Positions 1 to 5,750 of a DNA stretch of 30,055 nt are shown here, piece by piece (position 1 is the stretch's first letter; each line of letters begins with the position of its first letter). The DNA lies in the IMG/VR virus record IMGVR_UViG_3300025759_000448, positions 1-30,055 of that record. One strand, written 5' to 3'. This DNA comes from a virus. The notes under the pieces were generated by a model. That model was not told the DNA's origin. It worked only from the letters and a program-made list of their open reading frames with translations, and searched no databases. The position numbers and the translations under genes were made by a program.

Positions 1-5
1 TTCAT
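1..5 (-). CDS. Start of a gene running off the left edge (partial)
   Basis: An ATG on the minus strand at 5..3 lies 21 nt after repeat copy R1, the same spacing seen between other copies of that repeat and the next start codon. The upstream sequence has only a weak purine stretch (GATGAGAACG) as a ribosome site. Only the first bases are in the window, so nothing can be said about the product. Confidence 0.3.
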
Positions 6-26
6 GATAATTTCGTTCTCATCAAT

Positions 27-46
27 AGGACACTTTAAGGGGCCCA
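27..46 (-). repeat. Junction repeat copy R1
   Basis: The plus strand reads AGGACACTTTAAGGGGCCCA. It differs from the consensus only in the two or three central bases. It overlaps the 3' end of the ligase-like gene, whose TAA stop (37..35) lies inside the repeat, so the repeat encodes that protein's last residues (WAP). It is the first of seven copies in the same orientation. Confidence 0.85.
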
Positions 47-934
47 TACTTTATCGTTAATAAAATTTTGGCGACTAAAGACCTCGCGATCTACCAGTTT
101 GTATGTACCAAACTGATTTGTGCAAACATAACCTTCATGATCAACTTCTTCATCATTGATTTCACATTGCATATCAGAATCATTCTGACACATGTAAAGC
201 ATATCCTGTTTGATAGACCTTACCAACTTCCAAAGCCGAATCAGGTTGACATCACATTGTGCAATATATGCAATTTCATCCTCATCAATCTCTGCACCAA
301 TCTTGAAGTAGGTATTGAGAACTTTCTTGATGAGTGGAAGTTGCTTTGGTGTCGCAAATTCAACCAGAGTTGACATCTGACGTGCAAATCGTGCAGACTT
401 GTGCAAATCAATGTCATCAAGAATCCACGCATCAGGATGCACAATCTTACAATACATTGTGTCAGTGATAGTGAACTTCAATGGTTGTGCAATAGCATCT
501 CGAAGATCATGCTCTGCCGTATAAAAAGTGTGTGGAGCAATGATAATGTTTTGAGTTATCGTCTCCGGAAACTTGTAAGTAATCGTATTGGGCTGAAAAG
601 TATCACTACCACCGAACCCAATAAAATCACCTTGAATAATCCCGTTGATACGAGGAAGGTAATCAAAACAATGGTGTAATATGTTAGCAACATTGCCAGA
701 ATGATTCTGATCAATGTCATCATGCGTTTCATTGATTTTAATTAGTTTCTTGTTGAAAACTGATTTGGTTCCTACAAAGAATTGATTGGTGGCAGGATTG
801 ATACCCCAAACAATAGCGGGAGCACCATCAATCTTGAGAGAAACATAACTGTCATCCTCACAAAACCAATCCAAAACAGATAAGTCACCAGTGAGAATAA
901 AATCTTCGGGGTGTTCGATGTGTTTGTTCTGCAT
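35..934 (-). CDS. Ligase-like nucleotidyltransferase
   Basis: The 299-aa product carries the ordered motifs of the covalent nucleotidyltransferase (DNA/RNA ligase and capping enzyme) superfamily. These are a motif-I-like KIDGAP with candidate nucleotidyl lysine K34, a motif-III-like GDFIGFGG near residue 102, a motif-IV-like EGYV near 267 and a motif-V-like YKLVDR near 278. Family knowledge predicts lysine adenylylation or guanylylation and nucleic-acid end joining, but the substrate cannot be read from sequence. The length suits a single-domain RNA-ligase-like enzyme without a large accessory domain. I start at ATG 934 (MQNKHIEH). The longer TTG-started frame runs back through repeat R2 and gains a spurious GPSKC N-terminus. 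The gene follows the 80-aa gene and R2, and its own stop lies in R1. It may be one of the divergent phage ligase-like families rather than a proven Rnl. Confidence 0.7.
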   Translation of the reverse strand: MQNKHIEHPEDFILTGDLSVLDWFCEDDSYVSLKIDGAPAIVWGINPATNQFFVGTKSVFNKKLIKINETHDDIDQNHSGNVANILHHCFDYLPRINGIIQGDFIGFGGSDTFQPNTITYKFPETITQNIIIAPHTFYTAEHDLRDAIAQPLKFTITDTMYCKIVHPDAWILDDIDLHKSARFARQMSTLVEFATPKQLPLIKKVLNTYFKIGAEIDEDEIAYIAQCDVNLIRLWKLVRSIKQDMLYMCQNDSDMQCEINDEEVDHEGYVCTNQFGTYKLVDREVFSRQNFINDKVWAP

Positions 935-940
935 ACTATA

Positions 941-960
941 AGGACACTTTGAAGGGCCCA
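941..960 (-). repeat. Junction repeat copy R2
   Basis: The plus strand reads AGGACACTTTGAAGGGCCCA, an exact consensus copy. It starts 3 nt after the stop of the 80-aa gene (966..964) and ends 6 nt before the ATG of the ligase-like gene. It therefore fills almost the whole intergenic space. Confidence 0.9.
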
Positions 961-963
961 CTA

Positions 964-1206
964 TCAATCAATGGGCAGTTTTGCTACACTTTTACCTTTT
1001 CTATGTTTTTCAATAAAGTTGATTGCTGATTGGCGATTGCGACATGTTTTAATTTGTCTCCCGCGATGTATAACAACTAATTGTGTTTTACTACCAGACA
1101 ATGGCACTGCTGCATAAACATTAGGGTCATTCCAGTTACCAACAATAAAACCTAGTGGGGATTGTTGTGGTTCAAGAATATAAGAATTTGTTGGTTGATA
1201 ACTCAT
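964..1206 (-). CDS. Small protein of unknown function (80 aa)
   Basis: The product begins MSYQPTNSYILEPQQSP and has a basic C-terminal half with R/K-rich patches (RGRQIKTCRNRQ, KHRKGKS), which suggests but does not prove nucleic-acid contact. No catalytic motif is visible. Its ATG overlaps the stop of the upstream SF2 helicase by 4 nt (ATGA type), so the two are translationally coupled and presumably co-expressed. Repeat R2 follows 3 nt after its stop. I do not recognise a named family. Confidence 0.8.
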   Translation of the reverse strand: MSYQPTNSYILEPQQSPLGFIVGNWNDPNVYAAVPLSGSKTQLVVIHRGRQIKTCRNRQSAINFIEKHRKGKSVAKLPID

Positions 1207-2393
1207 CTGCGGATCTCCGAAACTGCTGGCAAACCTTGCTCAAATACGGTGTCAACGACTGCCTGAACCTTGCGGGAGGTAGAGATACCCACAGAGTCAT
1301 AAACGGGCACACAGACCAATCCAAAGGTCTTGTGGCTGCCTCCTAGACGTATAACTCGTCCAATAGACTGGCTAATACCTATAAAGTCCATGTTGCGGAG
1401 GAAAATTACCGACTCTAAACCATTTACGTTGATACCTTCAGATAGAATAGAGTGATGAAGAACCACAAACTTCTTGTTGGAATCTTTACCCCAAGCATTG
1501 AGAGTGTCAAAAAATACCTCACGGTTCACTTTCTGACCGTCAATGATAGCACCAGTCTTGCTGGTGATTGTCATCCAAGACATGCCACGTTTGGCACATT
1601 CAAGTGCAAAATCACTCTCACCGATAAGACCAACAATCTGTTTGGTAGTGCGAGCACAGACCAGAACTTTATCAGTTTGCTGGTCATCAATGGTCTGCAT
1701 CAGAAAGTCACAATCACGAGACCAAATCTTGAACTTATCCTGAACCATATCAAGTTGCTTTACAACAACTTTGGGAGGGAGAATGTATCCACCATCAACA
1801 AGCTCTGGAGCAGGAACATTGACCAGGACTTGACCATAAACTTCTGGGTCATTCATCCCTGGTTTGCTCACCGTAAGAGAATGTTTCGGAGTCGCAGTAA
1901 AGAAATAGCAACGATCAGCATCATGAGAGAAAAACTCTGTAGAAGGAAAGAAGTTTCGTTGAACAGAATTGTGTGCTTCATCAAAGTAAATGTTATTAAC
2001 TTCAATATCTGCTTGACGAACTCTGTCCAGAGAATGATAGGTGGTGAAGATGATTACATTCTCACCAGCTGTGCGAGCAGTGTTAGCAAACAATGCAATC
2101 TTCTCTGGATTAGTGGTAGAGAAGTGATGTGTCTCACCACTATGAACGTGCATAATGTGATTGTAATTTGTATCAATAATCTCCAGAAACTCGCTGCAAA
2201 GTTGTTCTGCAAGAAGAATACGAGGAGCAACCACAACCGTGGTCATTCCGTTATCAATGTGCTTACAATTCTCTGCAACATCTTGAATCATACAGATAGT
2301 TTTGCCACCACCAGTAGGCACAATAATTTGACCCTTATCATAGGCAAGCATACGATCAAGAATACGTTGCTGATGAGGACGAAGTGTGACCAT
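1203..2393 (-). CDS. SF2 DEAD/DEAH-box helicase, UvsW-like
   Basis: The 396-aa product has superfamily 2 helicase motifs in order. These are a Q-like LRPHQQRIL at the N-terminus, Walker A PTGGGKT (26-32), DEAH in IYFDEAHN (138-141), TATP (166-169) and motif VI QSIGRVIR (342-349). It should be an ATP-dependent DNA or RNA/DNA unwinding enzyme. In T4-like phages UvsW plays such a role in recombination and replication-fork control, but this protein is about 100 residues shorter than T4 UvsW and lacks an N-terminal extension, so the orthology is uncertain. I choose ATG 2393 (MVTLRPHQ). The longer TTG-started frame to 2444 would begin inside the promoter. A consensus early promoter lies at 2417-2444 and repeat R3 lies upstream of that. 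It is coupled to the downstream 80-aa gene. Confidence 0.85.
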   Translation of the reverse strand: MVTLRPHQQRILDRMLAYDKGQIIVPTGGGKTICMIQDVAENCKHIDNGMTTVVVAPRILLAEQLCSEFLEIIDTNYNHIMHVHSGETHHFSTTNPEKIALFANTARTAGENVIIFTTYHSLDRVRQADIEVNNIYFDEAHNSVQRNFFPSTEFFSHDADRCYFFTATPKHSLTVSKPGMNDPEVYGQVLVNVPAPELVDGGYILPPKVVVKQLDMVQDKFKIWSRDCDFLMQTIDDQQTDKVLVCARTTKQIVGLIGESDFALECAKRGMSWMTITSKTGAIIDGQKVNREVFFDTLNAWGKDSNKKFVVLHHSILSEGINVNGLESVIFLRNMDFIGISQSIGRVIRLGGSHKTFGLVCVPVYDSVGISTSRKVQAVVDTVFEQGLPAVSEIRR

Positions 2394-2416
2394 CAAAATA
2401 GAATTACGATAAAGAT

Positions 2417-2444
2417 AGTATAACACCCTCAACGTCAGTGTCAA
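2417..2444 (-). promoter_or_regulatory. Early sigma70 promoter inside a stem-loop
   Basis: On the minus strand TTGACA (2444..2439), a 16-nt spacer and TATACT (2422..2417) form a near-perfect host sigma70 promoter for the helicase operon, with an expected start near 2410. The -35 is part of an inverted repeat at 2420-2433/2440-2453, 14 bp in RNA with two G-U pairs and a 6-nt loop. Read-through RNA would fold over the promoter region. The layout recalls the promoter-early-stem-loop cassettes described for T4-type phages. Confidence 0.85.
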
Positions 2445-2475
2445 GGGTGTTATGGACGATTATGGACTCACTACA

Positions 2476-2495
2476 AGGACACTTTGAAGGGCCCA
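2476..2495 (-). repeat. Junction repeat copy R3
   Basis: The plus strand reads AGGACACTTTGAAGGGCCCA, identical to R2. It lies 6 nt after the stop of the basic MKTF-type protein gene and upstream of the early promoter of the helicase operon. Confidence 0.9.
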
Positions 2496-2501
2496 GTGAG
2501 A

Positions 2502-3071
2502 TTATGGTTGGTAATGTGAAGCAGGTCTATCAACTCCTTTTTGCAAATCTTTTTGCAATCTCTTGCCAGCTCTTACCATTCTTTTCTTTTCATCTCTGGT
2601 GTATTGGCGTGAAGTTGTTCTTTCAATTTTCTCACCAGTTTTCTTTTGAGTAGTCCCTTTTTTTGAGAGTAATTTAGTGCCTTCCTTTTCAGCATCTTTT
2701 GATTTTGGTTTTTGTGCTGTTGGTGCAGGTTTGCCTGCTTTTCTTGCAGCAATTCTTGCCTGTGCTGCTTTCTTTCTTTCTTCCTTTGCTGCTGCAGCTG
2801 CTCTTGCTTTTACATCAGCAGCACCTCTTTCTTTCTCTGGTTGCTGCAATCTTGTAGATGCTTGTCTTTGCGTACCAATATCTTTTCTTGGTTTGTAAGA
2901 TTTAGCAGGAACTCTTGTTCCTCCTGGTCCTAACTTGGTGCGACGCTTTTCAGCTTCTGTCTTTCTACGATCAGCTCCAACTCTTCCACCTTCGCCTTGT
3001 TTGCGAATTTGTGAAGAACCCATGACATCACGATCATAAACTTCTGCTAAAAAAGAAGAAAAGGTTTTCAT
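2502..3071 (-). CDS. Basic MKTF-type protein (189 aa), possibly virion-associated
   Basis: The product starts MKTFSSFLAEV, an N-terminal motif I remember as recurring on T4-like cyanophage proteins, followed by a conserved-looking MGSSQIRKQGEGG stretch. The rest is strongly Lys/Arg/Ala/Glu-rich (for example VKARAAAAAKEERKKAAQ), low in complexity and probably disordered or helical. No enzyme motif is visible. A high positive charge and a late-type TAAATA element upstream suggest a virion or DNA-associated role; that is inference. A TTGACT/TAAGAT pair also lies upstream. Repeat R3 follows the stop by 6 nt. Confidence 0.8.
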   Translation of the reverse strand: MKTFSSFLAEVYDRDVMGSSQIRKQGEGGRVGADRRKTEAEKRRTKLGPGGTRVPAKSYKPRKDIGTQRQASTRLQQPEKERGAADVKARAAAAAKEERKKAAQARIAARKAGKPAPTAQKPKSKDAEKEGTKLLSKKGTTQKKTGEKIERTTSRQYTRDEKKRMVRAGKRLQKDLQKGVDRPASHYQP

Positions 3072-3091
3072 TGGTGTTCTTGACTACTCAT

Positions 3092-3120
3092 ATCTTATAT
3101 TTATTGCCGCTAGAAGTCAA
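3092..3120 (-). promoter_or_regulatory. Candidate early promoter overlapping a late-type element
   Basis: TTGACT (3120..3115), a 17-nt spacer and TAAGAT (3097..3092) resemble a sigma70 promoter. A T4-late-like CAATAAATA (3106..3098) lies in the spacer. Either could drive the basic MKTF-type gene starting at 3071. The -10 is weaker than in the other early promoters here. Confidence 0.5.
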
Positions 3121-3138
3121 GGGGTCAGGGACACCTCT

Positions 3139-3447
3139 TCAACTGCCACAAACTCTCCCTTTACTGTCTCTTTTTCTGTTTGTATTTTTTGGGATACCTT
3201 TTTGCCTGCCAGGTTGACATTTAAATTTATTTTTATGCTCTTCACTCATTGCCCTGCCCCTTTTCCATCCAGGAGGACATTTTTCTTGCAATGTTTCATC
3301 AACTCCATTATTCCACCAATACCTTTTAGTCTTCCATTCGCAGCGTGGAAGTTTTGTGAAGTCGGTATCATGAATGGAGATAATATCTTCGGGTGGGATA
3401 TAGTCGTCCCACTCCATTTCTTGCAGGGACGCGAATACATCTTTCAT
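3139..3447 (-). CDS. Lone NUMOD-like DNA-binding protein (102 aa)
   Basis: The C-terminal half has RYWWNNGVDE, then CPPGWKRGRAMSEEHKNKFK, then a basic tail. WWNNG...CP.GW..GR and SEEHK-type segments resemble the small NUMOD-type DNA-binding modules at the ends of phage homing endonucleases. No HNH or GIY-YIG catalytic domain is visible in this or a neighbouring frame. It is therefore either a relic or recruited piece of a homing endonuclease or a free-standing DNA-binding protein. The acidic N-terminal 30 residues (EMEWDDYIPPED) are unlike an endonuclease. A promoter with both early and late features lies 23 nt upstream. Confidence 0.65.
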   Translation of the reverse strand: MKDVFASLQEMEWDDYIPPEDIISIHDTDFTKLPRCEWKTKRYWWNNGVDETLQEKCPPGWKRGRAMSEEHKNKFKCQPGRQKGIPKNTNRKRDSKGRVCGS

Positions 3448-3469
3448 AATTCTTTTGCAGGGGTATCAT

Positions 3470-3500
3470 TATTTATAACATAAAGTGGGACTTACGTCAA
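3470..3500 (-). promoter_or_regulatory. Overlapping early and late promoter
   Basis: TTGACG (3500..3495), a 17-nt spacer and TATAAA (3477..3472) make a good sigma70 promoter. The same -10 extends to a perfect T4 late box TATAAATA (3477..3470). One site could be read by host sigma70 early and by the phage gp55-type factor late. It lies upstream of the NUMOD-like gene. Confidence 0.75.
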
Positions 3501-3541
3501 CATTACACCCCTGCAGCGTTGACTGCCCACATATATTCAGA

Positions 3542-3721
3542 TTATTTAGTTACTCCAGGTTTGAAGACCATATCATTTTCATACAATTCTTTGACACGAG
3601 CATGACGAAGTTTCGTAAGTTCTTCATAACGTTTCTTTTGCTCTTGAGAAAAGTAGAAAGATTGATTCCTCCAGAGTTTCTTGAGTTCTTGGAGTTCGTA
3701 AAGAGTGCTAGAAGAGTTCAT
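3542..3721 (-). CDS. Small charged helical protein (59 aa)
   Basis: Reading from ATG 3721 gives MNSSSTLYELQELKKLWRNQ and so on to a TAA at 3544..3542. The middle is rich in Lys, Glu and Arg with heptad-like Leu/Tyr spacing, so a short coiled coil is likely. No motif identifies its role. It lies between the NUMOD-like gene and the acidic 46-aa gene on the same strand. The clean start and stop and the ordinary amino-acid mix support a real gene. Confidence 0.6.
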   Translation of the reverse strand: MNSSSTLYELQELKKLWRNQSFYFSQEQKKRYEELTKLRHARVKELYENDMVFKPGVTK

Positions 3722-3760
3722 TTTGAGTACAGTTGAGGTGAAAAGTTATAAATGTTTAGA

Positions 3761-3901
3761 TCAAAAATCCCAGTTAGACTTTAGAAATGCTTGAAAAGCT
3801 TTCTCATCATTGTTTTCTTCAAAGAGTTCCTCTTCGAGAGGATCTTCTTGATAATCAAAGTTAGAAAGTTCTTCAATTTGAATGTCGTCGAACCAATCCA
3901 T
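3761..3901 (-). CDS. Very acidic small protein (46 aa)
   Basis: ATG 3901 begins MDWFDDIQIEELSNFDYQED and the frame ends with TGA at 3763..3761. About a third of the residues are Asp or Glu and the C-terminus is SNWDF. Acidic miniproteins in phage accessory regions are often inhibitors of, or adaptors to, host enzymes, but nothing here proves that. The start is 27 nt after repeat R4, with no clear Shine-Dalgarno sequence. Confidence 0.6.
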   Translation of the reverse strand: MDWFDDIQIEELSNFDYQEDPLEEELFEENNDEKAFQAFLKSNWDF

Positions 3902-3928
3902 TTTGTGTGAATCGTTGATTACAATAGT

Positions 3929-3948
3929 GGAACACTTTAGAGGGCCCA
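3929..3948 (-). repeat. Junction repeat copy R4
   Basis: The plus strand reads GGAACACTTTAGAGGGCCCA. ACACTTT and AGGGCCCA are conserved, while the two bases between them and the outer bases vary. It lies 3 nt after the stop of the 47-aa gene and 27 nt before the start of the acidic 46-aa gene. Confidence 0.85.
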
Positions 3949-3951
3949 GTT

Positions 3952-4095
3952 TTACTTAACCAGAATTTGAAAATCCTTACATCCCTCTGTCTTTTTGAGT
4001 TTCTCCCAAAAAATAGCATCTTCAATTTTGATGAAAGATGCTGAATGATTTGCAAAACCTTTCTTTTTAGGTTTAAGATAATTCACTTGATACAT
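3952..4095 (-). CDS. Small basic protein (47 aa)
   Basis: From ATG 4095 the product reads MYQVNYLKPKKKGFANHSAS and continues to a TAA at 3954..3952. It is Lys-rich with a hydrophobic FWEKLKK segment. It follows the 90-aa gene by 3 nt, so it is the last gene of the operon started by the promoter at 4912-4940. Repeat R4 begins 3 nt after the stop. The function is unknown. Confidence 0.65.
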   Translation of the reverse strand: MYQVNYLKPKKKGFANHSASFIKIEDAIFWEKLKKTEGCKDFQILVK

Positions 4096-4098
4096 GAT

Positions 4099-4371
4099 TT
4101 AAGGGTCAATGGGTCTATGTTCTTGAGATTTATACTCACTTACACCAATATCCCCACGACTGTGGAGATACTCTAACTCGTGCCAATACCAGTTTTGACA
4201 TACAACAAGAATGTGAGTCTTCTTGTGAATATCAACTAATGTATCTGGTTTATCCTTTGTTCCAACTTCAATTGTGATGTAATCACTACATCGAAAATAA
4301 ACCCATCCTTCATCAATAAATTCGCCATGATGCCATTTTACATAATCATTAACCTTTGGCGTATATGTCAT
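4099..4371 (-). CDS. Protein of unknown function (90 aa)
   Basis: The product begins MTYTPKVNDYVKWHHGEFID and has alternating hydrophobic and aromatic residues (WVYFRCSDYITIEVG). That suggests a small beta-barrel fold, and the opening resembles SH3-like NDYV(K/R)W starts. It overlaps the stop of the preceding 95-aa gene by 4 nt, so translation is probably coupled. I recall similar small proteins in cyanomyoviruses but cannot assign a role. Confidence 0.75.
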   Translation of the reverse strand: MTYTPKVNDYVKWHHGEFIDEGWVYFRCSDYITIEVGTKDKPDTLVDIHKKTHILVVCQNWYWHELEYLHSRGDIGVSEYKSQEHRPIDP

Positions 4372-4655
4372 AAAAAAGCTCTCTCTAGAGGATTTAGATT
4401 GAGTTGCATCGCAGTATAATTTCTTGTATCTGCAAAATCTACAACTTTACCTACAGTTTTACAATCTTTAGGAGCAAGATATTGTTTTTTCTTGGTATCA
4501 TAAAATCCCCAGATTGTTTTTATGGGTTCAGATTTGTATGTGTATACATTTGGATGACATAACCAAATAGAAATAACATTACGTTTGAAATCTCTTACCT
4601 CATACCGAAATCCTTTTGGTGGTTTATGACCAAATTCAATATCTTTGAGATTCAT
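4368..4655 (-). CDS. Protein of unknown function (95 aa)
   Basis: The product starts MNLKDIEFGHKPPKGFRYEV and contains IKTIWGFYDTKKKQYLAP, a mixed basic and aromatic composition without a catalytic signature. Start and stop overlap both neighbouring genes by 4 nt, making a tightly coupled three-gene set (78, 95 and 90 aa) under the early promoter at 4912-4940. An early accessory or host-takeover role is plausible but not shown. Confidence 0.75.
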   Translation of the reverse strand: MNLKDIEFGHKPPKGFRYEVRDFKRNVISIWLCHPNVYTYKSEPIKTIWGFYDTKKKQYLAPKDCKTVGKVVDFADTRNYTAMQLNLNPLERAFL

Positions 4656-4888
4656 GTCGTAAATTGCTCCACAATACCAGAATCATACTCTTCAGCAAGA
4701 GCATATGTTGGTGCCTTCATGATGTTTTCACGAAGACGACCATAATAGTCATCGTTCGCTCCTTCATCTTCAGCAGTGATCAGATCAAAACATTCTTCAT
4801 CATTTTCGGCAACAACAACCCACACTCCACCATATTCAGAACGGGGAAAGGGAATGAAGTGGTCAACAGTGTAGAAATACTTTGTCAT
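4652..4888 (-). CDS. Protein of unknown function (78 aa), first gene of an early operon
   Basis: The product begins MTKYFYTVDHFIPFPRSEYG, continues GVWVVVAENDEECFDLI, and is acidic in its second half. No enzyme motif is visible. It is the first gene after a consensus early promoter whose -10 ends 24 nt upstream, so the transcript leader is short. It overlaps the next gene by 4 nt. Confidence 0.8.
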   Translation of the reverse strand: MTKYFYTVDHFIPFPRSEYGGVWVVVAENDEECFDLITAEDEGANDDYYGRLRENIMKAPTYALAEEYDSGIVEQFTT

Positions 4889-4911
4889 TGATTTGGTTAG
4901 ATTACCTCAAA

Positions 4912-4940
4912 AGTATAATAAAAAATGAAGTCCTTGTCAA
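4912..4940 (-). promoter_or_regulatory. Early sigma70 promoter
   Basis: TTGACA (4940..4935), a 17-nt spacer and TATACT (4917..4912) match the sigma70 consensus in 11 of 12 bases. The TGA of the -35 is also the stop codon of the upstream 48-aa gene. A weak stem (4925-4930 with 4942-4948, one bulge) followed by a T-run in the spacer could end the upstream transcript. It drives the 78-95-90-47-aa operon. Confidence 0.9.
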
Positions 4941-5083
4941 TCTTTCATGAAGTATTGATTATCAATAACAAATTCATCCAAATAATAATCAACGGTTACT
5001 TCATACTTTGAAGCTTCCTTTTCAATTTGATTCCAAAATTTTTCTTCTTGACGATTTGATTTGTTTGTTTTTTTATTGTTCAT
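4937..5083 (-). CDS. Small charged protein (48 aa)
   Basis: From ATG 5083 the product begins MNNKKTNKSNRQEEKFWNQI. The basic N-terminus is followed by a helical charged stretch and an aromatic/acidic tail (VDYYLDEFVIDNQ). Its ATG overlaps the TGA of the upstream 60-aa gene by 4 nt, and its own TGA lies in the -35 of the next promoter. That precise nesting supports it as a real gene. The function is unknown. Confidence 0.65.
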   Translation of the reverse strand: MNNKKTNKSNRQEEKFWNQIEKEASKYEVTVDYYLDEFVIDNQYFMKD

Positions 5084-5262
5084 TGTGGTTTATTCGTGAA
5101 ACGATCGAACTTTTTTATCTGATAACCCTCTCTTAACGCATGTAAAATGATGTTATCATATGAATGCGAAAAGAGAGGAATGTTACGATGTAAAAGATAG
5201 TCCTCACAATCTTCTGCAAGGGCTTCCTTTTCTTCGTGCGAAAGTTTATCTAAATCTATCAT
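5080..5262 (-). CDS. Small protein of unknown function (60 aa)
   Basis: The product starts MIDLDKLSHEEKEALAEDCE and has an acidic first third and a more basic C-terminus (GYQIKKFDRFTNKPQ). It is probably mostly helical. The start is 28 nt after repeat R5 without an obvious Shine-Dalgarno sequence. It is coupled by a 4-nt overlap to the 48-aa gene. Confidence 0.7.
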   Translation of the reverse strand: MIDLDKLSHEEKEALAEDCEDYLLHRNIPLFSHSYDNIILHALREGYQIKKFDRFTNKPQ

Positions 5263-5290
5263 GCTACATTGGAATGGTGCTTACATTAAC

Positions 5291-5310
5291 AGAACACTTT
5301 GAAGGGCCCA
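5291..5310 (-). repeat. Junction repeat copy R5
   Basis: The plus strand reads AGAACACTTTGAAGGGCCCA, one base from the consensus. It lies 3 nt after the stop of the 53-aa gene and 28 nt before the start of the 60-aa gene. Confidence 0.9.
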
Positions 5311-5313
5311 GTT

Positions 5314-5475
5314 TCAACAATCCATTCCCCTCATGCTACGAATCAAATACTCTGTAAATGCCTCCATCTTATCAGGATGAACTGAATGTGGTCTTTCTTT
5401 GATAGCATTTCGGATTGCTTTCATATCGTTCCACTCTTCTTGAGTGAGTTCGGTGGATTTTGATGGTCGGGTCAT
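5314..5475 (-). CDS. Small protein of unknown function (53 aa)
   Basis: From ATG 5475 the product begins MTRPSKSTELTQEEWNDMKA and ends in SMRGMDC with TGA at 5316..5314. The composition and the TQEEWNDMKAIRNAIKE segment suggest a helical bundle. It is preceded by 77 nt of A/T-rich spacer after the membrane-protein gene, in which I see no convincing promoter. Repeat R5 follows after 3 nt. Confidence 0.65.
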   Translation of the reverse strand: MTRPSKSTELTQEEWNDMKAIRNAIKERPHSVHPDKMEAFTEYLIRSMRGMDC

Positions 5476-5552
5476 TGATTATGTGTGATTCAAAATATTT
5501 TACTATGAATTTTTGACCTGATCCGTTTTTTTAAGATTCTCTTTTTATTTGC

Positions 5553-5750
5553 TTAACACTTTGTAACAATATCAACGTTGATGTGATGATGATAATATGC
5601 GTTTACAACCATACCAAGCATTACTAACCAGTATAGTGCAATTGACATCGTTCCTATAGTAACCATTTTACCAGGATATTTGCAAAACGTATTGTCTTGC
5701 CCCAGATTCATGGTTACATAAGTGACTATGTTTTTTTGTTTAGCCGCCAT
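5553..5750 (-). CDS. Small single-pass membrane protein (65 aa)
   Basis: Starting at ATG 5750 gives MAAKQKNIVTYVTMNLGQDN, then a hydrophobic segment of about 25 residues (TIGTMSIALYWLVMLGMVV) and a His-rich end (YYHHHINVD). One transmembrane helix is clear. The ATG overlaps the end of the secreted glycine-zipper gene by 11 nt (ATGGCGGCTAA). The frame extends to a TTG at 5765, but the ATG is the better start. Co-expression with a signal-peptide protein suggests a joint envelope role, which is inference. Confidence 0.65.
   Translation of the reverse strand: MAAKQKNIVTYVTMNLGQDNTFCKYPGKMVTIGTMSIALYWLVMLGMVVNAYYHHHINVDIVTKC

Noticed and set aside
27-46. Junction repeats as Rho-independent terminators
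   Set aside because: The element folds only into a weak 4-bp stem and has no T-run, so it does not look like an intrinsic terminator.
935-967. Shared GPSKC N-terminus of two otherwise unrelated proteins (frames to 967 and to 6771)
   Set aside because: The similarity comes from reading through repeats R2 and R6. The better starts are ATG 934 and ATG 6729.
1452-2423. Plus-strand ORF of 323 codons opposite the helicase
   Set aside because: The minus-strand frame has all SF2 helicase motifs in order. The plus frame has no recognisable motif and no promoter.
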